This document shows, one piece after another, positions 19,900 to 24,963 of a stretch of DNA of 24,963 bases. The notes under the pieces are model-generated. The model had not been told where the DNA came from. It did not search any database and worked only from the letters and a program-made list of their open reading frames with translations. The position numbers and the translations under genes were made by a program. The number at the start of each line of letters is the position of its first letter. Position 1 is the stretch's first letter. Source of the stretch: Elysia marginata (Eukaryota; Mollusca; Gastropoda; Plakobranchidae); contig BMAT01002305.1 in assembly GCA_019649035.1 (NCBI GenBank), positions 284,775 through 309,737 of the forward strand, read 5' to 3'.

Positions 19900-20040
19900 C
19901 TCGCTTTCTCTTGGTCTCTCTCCTCTCTCTCACTCTCTCTTTCCTTCTCTCTTTCTTATATCTTTTTTCATTTTCTCGAGTCTTTCTCTTTCTTCTCCGT
20001 ACCTCTCTACTTCGTTCTCTTTTAGCTCTTCGTTGCTCTT
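19900..20040. repeat. Degenerate pyrimidine-rich tract
   Basis: CT-rich with CTCTCTCT cores but many substitutions. The 109-codon frame across it has Leu/Ser/Phe low complexity and is not called. Confidence 0.7.
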
Positions 20041-20224
20041 TGACATTATTTACTTTTTATTACTTTGTATTAATCCCTTATGAGAAATTTGGTTTCGTTG
20101 CTCAGCGAAACTGTATCGCCACAGTAGCAGCAGCGGCTGTAATGCCCCAGTACATTTGAAGCCATTTTTAAAACATATGCAGAGTGTTGCATGCACATTT
20201 ATCTAAATATCTATTATGTGCCTT

Positions 20225-20305
20225 GGTATATATATATACAAGTTGAGCACTGTATTTCATGACATAAAAACCTAGAATCTATATATACATTTATATATAT
20301 TTAAG
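20225..20305. repeat. (TA)n-rich segment
   Basis: TATATATATATA at about 20228-20239 and further TATATATA strings to 20303. The tracts are self-complementary. Confidence 0.75.
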
Positions 20306-20309
20306 TTCA

Positions 20310-20820
20310 TATCAGTTTACGCACGATTATTTTATCTGAATGATTATATTTTCAGTATTATACTTCCTTTAGTATTCAGTTCGCACTTCTTGCGCCTATT
20401 TACTAAGGTCTCCTCTATTTTTTTTCTCATAGGTTCATCTCGGTATTTATCTTTCTCTATCTGTTAACTATCTAACTGTAGCCTATATCCATCATCTTTT
20501 TTGTTATCTTTTTTTTCTGTTGAATGTTCATCGAAGATTCCTATTAATCCTAAGAGAGTGATTCAAGCCGTTACAACTTCTCCGGAGAGCTTTAGTTTTT
20601 TATACCCTGCCTGTCTGGTTGTAGGAATTTCTCGATTATAACCCATGGGACGCGTCATTCTATTGTTTCGATGTTCTTTTTTAAAACTATAGAGTTGTGT
20701 AAATTAGTGGTTTTCTTTTTTTTTAGGATTTTGGGGTTCAAGGCCAAAGTCTTTAAAGATCTATGCTTAAATGATGATCTTATGAATTCATTGAGGACTG
20801 ACACAGTTAACCATTCAATG
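20310..20820. other. Stretch without recognised genes
   Basis: AT-rich sequence, no supported feature. Confidence 0.5.
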
Positions 20821-20867
20821 GATATTAGTTAAAAATTAATATCGCATCATTACAACGGCCACATAGG
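20821..20867 (-). repeat. Relic related to 22226-22247, with a small hairpin
   Basis: ATCATTACAACGGCCACATAGG (20846-20867) differs from the 22-nt segment at 22226-22247 only by four C/T transitions. Next to it GATATTA (20821-20827) and TAATATC (20837-20843) form a 7-bp inverted repeat. On the minus strand the shared piece looks like a decayed pol III A-box region, but no B box remains here. Confidence 0.35.
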
Positions 20868-20869
20868 AT

Positions 20870-21175
20870 TATTATCTTTTAAACGCACCTCCCCCCACCC
20901 CAGAAAAAAGAAAAAACGAAAACTAATCAAAATTATATATAGGAGACACCAATTCACGATCAACTTGATTCAAAACACGTTAAAGGATGATGCTTTTTTT
21001 CTCTTATATCGTAAGGTATTTCAAGTTTTTAATATTCTCTGGAACATATTTGTACTGCACCTACTCATAAAAACTTTCAAATAAACTACTCTTGTAAGTG
21101 CAATGTTATAAAAGGTTAAAAAATATGATGCCTTAAAGCCATTATGTTGGTGAATAATTTCGTACAACTACAAAT
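20870..21175. other. Stretch without recognised genes
   Basis: AT-rich sequence between a SINE-like relic and the LINE fragment. Nothing supported. Confidence 0.5.
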
Positions 21176-21179
21176 GAAT

Positions 21180-21575
21180 GAGATCGCCTCCGATTCTTAT
21201 TCAGTTACTTGAGATTTTTTTCCATCTACCTGCATACGACGTTACCGAAATTCCTGTAGCAAGTTAAGTTGCTCTTCTCTGAACATTTTCAATCATGCAC
21301 TGTCTCTTGAACATAGAGCACCAAATACAATTTCCATACTCCACAATAGGTCTAACATAGAAAGAATCATAATTATATCTATCAAAAACAGATAAAAGTT
21401 ATACAGATGATACGTATTAATCTGTTTGCTTTTTTTTACACAACCATCAATAATAATGTAAAATCAAATGTAAGTTCTTGGTTAAAGACAACACCCAAAT
21501 CCTTCTCAAGATCTGTGACCTCCAAAGACCGTGTTTCCAAGTGATCCACTTTTACAATACTACAACAACGTGCGA
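21180..21575 (-). mobile_element. Fragment of a non-LTR retrotransposon (Jockey/CR1-like), RT C-terminal region
   Basis: Read on the minus strand, frameshifted pieces give a familiar order of motifs from the end of the LINE reverse transcriptase. They are LEKDLGVVF (EKDLGVVF at 21507-21484), then KKANRLIRII, then VRPIVEYGNCIW (RPIVEYGN at 21353-21330), then ENVQRRAT (VQRRAT at 21284-21267), and a final IGGDL near 21190. These match the thumb/connection region of clade Jockey/CR1/RTE elements (EKDLGV, KANR..G, LVRPILEYGN.VW, VQRRAT, R..GDLI). At least three stops and a frame change break it, and neither the catalytic FADD box nor the endonuclease is present. It is therefore a dead fragment, probably 5'-truncated and old. 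Confidence 0.85.
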
Positions 21576-21699
21576 GCACTTTTAAAGAGAAAGGAAAACA
21601 GCGGGCACAGCTTTCGGAAAAATGTTACCCTATTGACTTAACTAGTTGTTTATTTAAAGCAACAGCGACAACAACCACAATAATAACAGTAATAATGTT

Positions 21700-21780
21700 A
21701 ATTATAACAATAGTTATGATATAAGTAATAATAATAAATAAAACATGGGTGATGGTAATAATGGTAACAATGATAGTAAT

Positions 21781-21827
<47 letters not shown>

Positions 21828-21979
21828 TAATAGTAAAAAGAAGAAGAAGAAGAAGAAGAAGAAGAAAAAAAATAAAAATGTTAATTGCGATAATACGAAT
21901 GATATAATAATAATAGATATAATATTAATAATGACGACGACGATGATGGGTATATTGATATTGATGATGATGGTGGTGG

Positions 21980-22033
<54 letters not shown>

Positions 22034-22034
22034 C
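21700..22034. repeat. Compound microsatellite (TAA)n-(AAG)n-(GAT)n
   Basis: AAT-rich lead-in, a (TAA) run at 21781-21824, an (AAG) run at about 21836-21866, a degenerate AAT/ATA section, then a (GAT) run at about 21962-22033. All three are trinucleotides, so reading frames run through on both strands (poly-Asn/Lys/Met or poly-Ile/Phe/Leu); these are artefacts. Confidence 0.96.
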
Positions 22035-22191
22035 AGCAAATATATTGTTCCTAACTATTTTTCCCACGAAGTAAAATTTAATTTTTCCCTTCACTGATAA
22101 AGAGCATGTTATCTGTAAATAAAAAAGAAAAACTTCTAAAGGAACTGGTAACATTTTATAGAAAAAGATGTCTCAGTAGTGAATTAGTCGA

Positions 22192-22250
22192 CACCGGAAT
22201 CGAATAGCAACTAATCTGATTTGCAATCATTACAATGGCTATACAGGCTT
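22192..22250 (-). mobile_element. Decayed tRNA-like (SINE) relic
   Basis: On the minus strand a weak A box, TAGCCATTG (22241-22233), is followed about 27 nt later by ATTCGATTCC (22205-22196), a near B box. A GCAAATCAGATTAG segment lies between them, as in tRNA-headed SINEs. No tail or duplication was found. A related partial copy lies at 20846-20867 in the same orientation. Confidence 0.4.
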
Positions 22251-22274
22251 GTTGCAGTTCGAGTTTTAGGTCTG

Positions 22275-22555
22275 CCTGCTTCTCTCTCTATCTATGTCTC
22301 TAGCTGATTGTGTCTCTCTATTTCTCTATTTCCATGTCTCTATCACTGTCTTTCTCGCTCTCTGGCTATTGCTCTCCATTTTGTTATTATATCTCTTTTT
22401 CCCCCTACCTTCCTCTCTGTTCTATACTACCTCGCAATTATGTTTGTCTATCTCTCTTATTTCAAGTCTTCTTTCTATCTCTCCCTCCCTCTCTCTCTCA
22501 CACACACACACACACTCTCTCTCTCTCTCTTTCTTTCTTTATCTCGCGACGCTGC
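22275..22555. repeat. CT-rich tract with (CA)n-(CT)n core
   Basis: Degenerate CT-rich sequence leads to (TC) at about 22488-22499, (CA) at about 22499-22515 and (CT) at about 22515-22531. Three overlapping open frames here are low-complexity artefacts. Confidence 0.93.
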
Positions 22556-22663
22556 TTTTTAAAGACAATGCTCAATGATTTATTTTCTTTTTTTAATCGT
22601 TGTTACTTATTACTTTTATAATATGATCAAGAAAGCAAATGCATATGAATATGAAATGAATAA

Positions 22664-22850
22664 CTTCCTCTGCCCATTAGACAGATAAAGGACTTTCAGG
22701 AGTTCAAGTCTGCGTTAAAAACGCACCTATTCCAAATGAATCTGTCCCAACTTCATATTGTTCTGTGAATGTGTATTGAAACGATGTCAATGTCATTGTT
22801 TTCTAATGCGCTTTGCTTTGTTTTGGGACGGTCCATAACAACAAAATACA
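22664..22850 (+). mobile_element. 3' end of a LINE: last codons of the polyprotein plus tail
   Basis: The plus strand reads LPLPIRQIKDFQEF followed by KSALKTHLFQMNLSQ, and ends at TGA 22766-22768. Many CR1/L2/Rex-type elements end their polyprotein with a conserved pattern of this kind (LP..IR....L..FKS.LKTHLF). Downstream, GCGCTTTG (22809-22816) resembles the conserved tail sequence of such elements, so the element probably extends to about 22850. The frame is closed just upstream (TAA at 22661-22663), so only about 34 codons survive. It is a 5'-truncated dead copy in the opposite orientation to the fragment at 21180-21575, and therefore from a separate insertion. Confidence 0.7.
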
Positions 22851-23110
22851 AGTTGAGTTCTCACTTACCCCAACTACACTAAGACCTCGAAAGAGACAGA
22901 TCATTAGAACTTTCATTCAATAGTTTGTTTACGTTTAGACTCACAGGCTTGTTGAGTATAGTAGCGCATGTTCTACTTTGTTATTGTTTTTCTTTTTCCT
23001 ATTTTGTTATTTACACACGAAAACATGCAATCGCAATGTAGCCACACTCAATTTGTGGCTTACAATCTTTACAAAATTATAATGTTATTTTAATTTAAGG
23101 ACTGCAAACC
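22851..23110. other. Upstream flank of the tRNA gene
   Basis: AT-rich sequence, nothing specific recognised. No obvious upstream pol III element was seen; the promoter of the tRNA is internal. Confidence 0.5.
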
Positions 23111-23113
23111 GGA

Positions 23114-23226
23114 GCTCCAGTGGCACAATCGGTTAGCGCGCCGTACTTATAGACAGTACCTTCCCTGTGCGGTAACTCACGGGATAAGTTATGCGGAGGT
23201 TGAGAGTTCGAGCCTCTCCTGGAGCA
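23114..23226 (+). tRNA. trnI-UAU: tRNA-Ile(UAU) with a 39-nt intron
   Basis: A complete nuclear tRNA gene that decodes the rare isoleucine codon AUA. The acceptor stem GCTCCAG (23114-23120) pairs with CTGGAGC (23219-23225), followed by discriminator A23226. The anticodon stem CCGTA (23141-23145) pairs with TGCGG (23192-23196), and the anticodon TAT is at 23148-23150. The T arm GAGAG-TTCGAGC-CTCTC pairs fully. Exon 1 ends at A23151 (position 37), the canonical intron site; the intron is 23152-23190, and the mature RNA is 74 nt. Inside the intron ATAAG (23184-23188) can pair with CTTAT of the anticodon loop, and CCC-GTG/CAC-GGG (23163-23169 with 23178-23183) forms a hairpin with one bulge, as expected for splicing by the tRNA endonuclease. 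The A box (TGGCACAATCGG, 23121-23132) and B box (GTTCGAGCC, 23206-23214) are intact. One D-stem pair is an A-C mismatch. The intron in tRNA-Ile(UAU) is widely conserved in animals. Confidence 0.96.
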
Positions 23227-23230
23227 AGCC

Positions 23231-23236
23231 TTTTTT
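23231..23236 (+). terminator. RNA polymerase III terminator of tRNA-Ile
   Basis: TTTTTT lies four bases after the discriminator base, on the non-template strand, as is usual for pol III termination. Confidence 0.9.
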
Positions 23237-24005
23237 ATATCTTTTTCATACATAACTCTTTTAAATTGATTTTGGATCTCAATTGTGTCTTACGTTTGTT
23301 TTGTTTTTTTTTTTTTGTTTTGTTTTCTTTTGTAATTGAAGATGAGAACTTAATTAAGATGCATTTGCTTACAGATTTCTCTATGAACAAATATCGCCCA
23401 ATGATGGACAAATCGCGTTTATTTAGTATTGATATAATATGTTTCATTTGCTTTATACTGCTATAAAATCTAAAGAATGCCATAGGCTTTTAATTTATTA
23501 TTTAGTAATACCTATGATGCATCCTATTTTTTAGAAGCAAAGAAATGTCATCGCTAAACACAGGTGCAGGTTTCATTTTCTTTTCATTCTGACCAACTTA
23601 TATTGTTATTATAAAATTTTAGAAGCTTGCTTTTTTTTAACAAACATCTATAGTTTTCTTTTATATGATATTGCATCCTTATGTCAATGAACGTTAGTCT
23701 GTTTTTCAGCTCGTTTTAGCAAAACAAAAAGATAATATCTGCTCTTACTTTAAATGAAACGCGTTCTTTTGAACCTCAGCTAAGATAAATTGAACCGACT
23801 AAGCAAGTTGACATAAATCGGAAATTGATATTTTACATGTATGTATTTATAGAGCGTCTAAAATCTACTGAAACGTTGGTCAGGGTGTCAGTACACATTT
23901 TAAAAAGTTGTATAAGGGTAAAAACACAAACCATTTTAAATGGGTATAATATTAAAGAAAACCAAAGGGTTCTACCATGCATATGATAGCTTAATGCATT
24001 AAATG
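23237..24005. other. Stretch between the tRNA gene and the terminal exon
   Basis: AT-rich sequence with T runs, nothing supported. If the exon at 24031 is real, this is its upstream intron, and the tRNA gene would then lie inside that intron on the same strand. Confidence 0.45.
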
Positions 24006-24030
24006 GTTTGGGGTTGTTTTTTTTTTTCAG

Positions 24031-24220
24031 AAAAGTAGACTCAAGTAGATTAGGTCTAGTGCGAACAATAACACTTTGTAACGACAGGCTTCTAGATGTA
24101 TATAGCATTCATCAGCAAATGAATGATACTTTAAACAGTGATGATCGGTTTGTTTGCTGTTCCTACGTTGGATTACAGTCATTAAGTTTAATTGGAAAGA
24201 AAAAAAAACCTATTCTTTGA
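24031..24220 (+). CDS. Probable 3'-terminal coding exon, product unknown
   Basis: A strong splice acceptor (a 13-T run ending in CAG at 24028-24030, with branch-like CTTAAT about 40 nt upstream) opens a frame of 1 nt plus 62 sense codons, ending in TGA at 24218-24220. The translation begins KVDSSRLGLVRTITLC, continues NDRLLDVYSIHQQMNDTLN and SDDRFVCCSYVGLQSLSL, and ends IGKKKKPIL. It is mixed and protein-like, with a basic C-terminus. Poly(A) signals follow at 24307-24312 (ATTAAA) and 24376-24381 (AATAAA), at normal distances for a 3' UTR. The preceding exon would have to end after two bases of a codon, and I could not identify it. I do not recognise the family. The alternative is a chance open frame behind a T tract, since T-rich acceptor mimics are common in this window. 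Confidence 0.42.
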
Positions 24221-24375
24221 TTTGTACATACATTTTCCTGCACGGCTTAAATCTAATTCCCTGGAAAATCCATTTTACGTCAAACCAATTTTTTTAGCCT
24301 CGTTCAATTAAACTCTGTTAAAACCAGGCTTGAAGCATTTAATTGTCTCCCTCTCGCCCTTCGGCCTTTAAACAA

Positions 24376-24381
24376 AATAAA
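24376..24381 (+). promoter_or_regulatory. Possible poly(A) signal AATAAA
   Basis: AATAAA 156 nt after the stop of the putative terminal exon. A variant ATTAAA at 24307-24312 is closer. Either could serve; the assignment depends on the exon being real. Confidence 0.3.
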
Positions 24382-24905
24382 AATTCAGTATCGTATTTCT
24401 CACAATAATCACCCCTACAACGTCAATAAGGACTGCACTGTATAATATCGAACTTGAGTTAAAATCCCCAGGGGGGGTCGTTATAAGGCCGTAATCACAA
24501 CCAACTGTTTTAATTGCGCTACACTCTGCTTGATTAAACACTGCGCTAATTGCTATTGTAGTCCAAAACTGATTTAAATCATTAGAGTAATCAGTCTAAA
24601 ATCTCTTTTGCTGCTCTTCATTCAATGGTGGAAGCAGTCTGCGGTGAAATTTGCAACTAACACGAAATCATGCGCGTGTGATGTCAAATGCCTGTGTACT
24701 CGTAATATACTTGGTCTTCGCACTTTTTTTTTCTTTTACAAGGGCGACACAAAAGCTGTCTGTTAATGTTACCCAACTCTTTTTAGATTTGGGAAGAGGG
24801 GGTGGGGTTATCTGATATGCAGAAATCAATATAACGTTATAGAGAAATAAATCACAGACCAAATCAAAACTGAATTTAAATGCTAGCGAAAACAAAAGCT
24901 TTAGG
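24382..24905. other. Stretch without recognised genes
   Basis: AT-rich sequence with short runs of G (24471-24477, 24797-24808) and no supported feature. Confidence 0.5.
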
Positions 24906-24916
24906 TTCAAACAATG

Positions 24917-24963
24917 CTTTTTTTTTTCTTTGTTTTGGGTTTTTGTTTTTGTTTTTTTTTTTT
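24917..24963. repeat. T-rich low-complexity end of the window
   Basis: Runs of T separated by G or GGG (TTTGTTTTGGGTTTTTGTTT) continue to the window edge. It could be the reversed A-tail of a retrocopy lying beyond the edge; this cannot be judged here. Confidence 0.7.

Noticed and set aside
21745..22154. Poly-Asn/Lys/Met and poly-Ile/Phe/Leu open frames
   Set aside because: Translation of trinucleotide microsatellites. An acceptor-like TTTACAG on the minus strand at about 22118 leads only into the repeat.
1..24963. CRISPR array, bacterial operon, rRNA, complete virus or complete DNA transposon
   Set aside because: No spaced direct repeats with unique spacers, no Shine-Dalgarno-led gene sets, no rRNA-like segment, and no transposase or integrase motif was seen on either strand.

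Overview
This is a non-coding-dominated piece of an animal nuclear genome. The evidence is an intron-bearing nuclear tRNA-Ile(UAU) gene, a tRNA-derived SINE with an exact target-site duplication, non-LTR retrotransposon fragments, very long dinucleotide and trinucleotide microsatellites, and a few isolated spliced exons with GT/AG borders. The AT-rich background, the (TC)n, (TCTG)n and (GAT)n tracts and the SINE type fit a mollusc or other lophotrochozoan, perhaps a gastropod. The phylum is an inference. No complete protein gene lies in the window and there is no sign of bacterial operons.

Layout. 1-4,200: a compound microsatellite, a coding-like stretch broken by one stop (1046-1432), and a CpG-bearing module with a 12-bp inverted repeat (2403-2519). 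4,199-4,450: the first coding exon of a secreted protein on the minus strand, with a signal peptide, a perfect splice donor and a kappaB-like site upstream. 5,450-6,140: a purine-rich strand-asymmetric block. 6,808-7,135: an intact SINE with 11-bp target-site duplications. 7,136-10,065: essentially empty. 10,066-10,260: a minus-strand exon encoding a membrane segment. 10,282-10,790: three diverged copies of a local repeat. 11,360-11,690: a decayed coding relic with faint NDUFA9-like signals. 11,990-15,500: pyrimidine microsatellites, two decayed tRNA-like elements and a CpG/GAGA-rich patch.

16,425-17,740: a minisatellite array of about 40 units with a 33-bp period. Because 33 is divisible by three, five of six frames stay open, so the long apparent ORFs there are not evidence of a gene. 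18,100-22,600: more microsatellites, a reverse-transcriptase tail of a Jockey/CR1-like LINE on the minus strand (21180-21575) and two related decayed SINE-like relics. 22,664-22,850: the C-terminal end of another LINE, plus strand. 23,114-23,226: tRNA-Ile(UAU), the only complete gene. 24,031-24,220: a probable 3'-terminal coding exon on the plus strand, followed by poly(A) signals.

The protein-coding exons do not join into one gene. The minus-strand signal-peptide exon starts a gene running off toward or past the left edge. The 10-kb minus exon belongs to a different gene or position. The 24-kb plus exon ends a gene whose upstream exons were not recognised. I found no convincing new multi-gene system. 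The items most worth a second look are the secreted-protein first exon with its kappaB-like site, the phase-1 minus-strand exons, the minisatellite and the tRNA-Ile gene.
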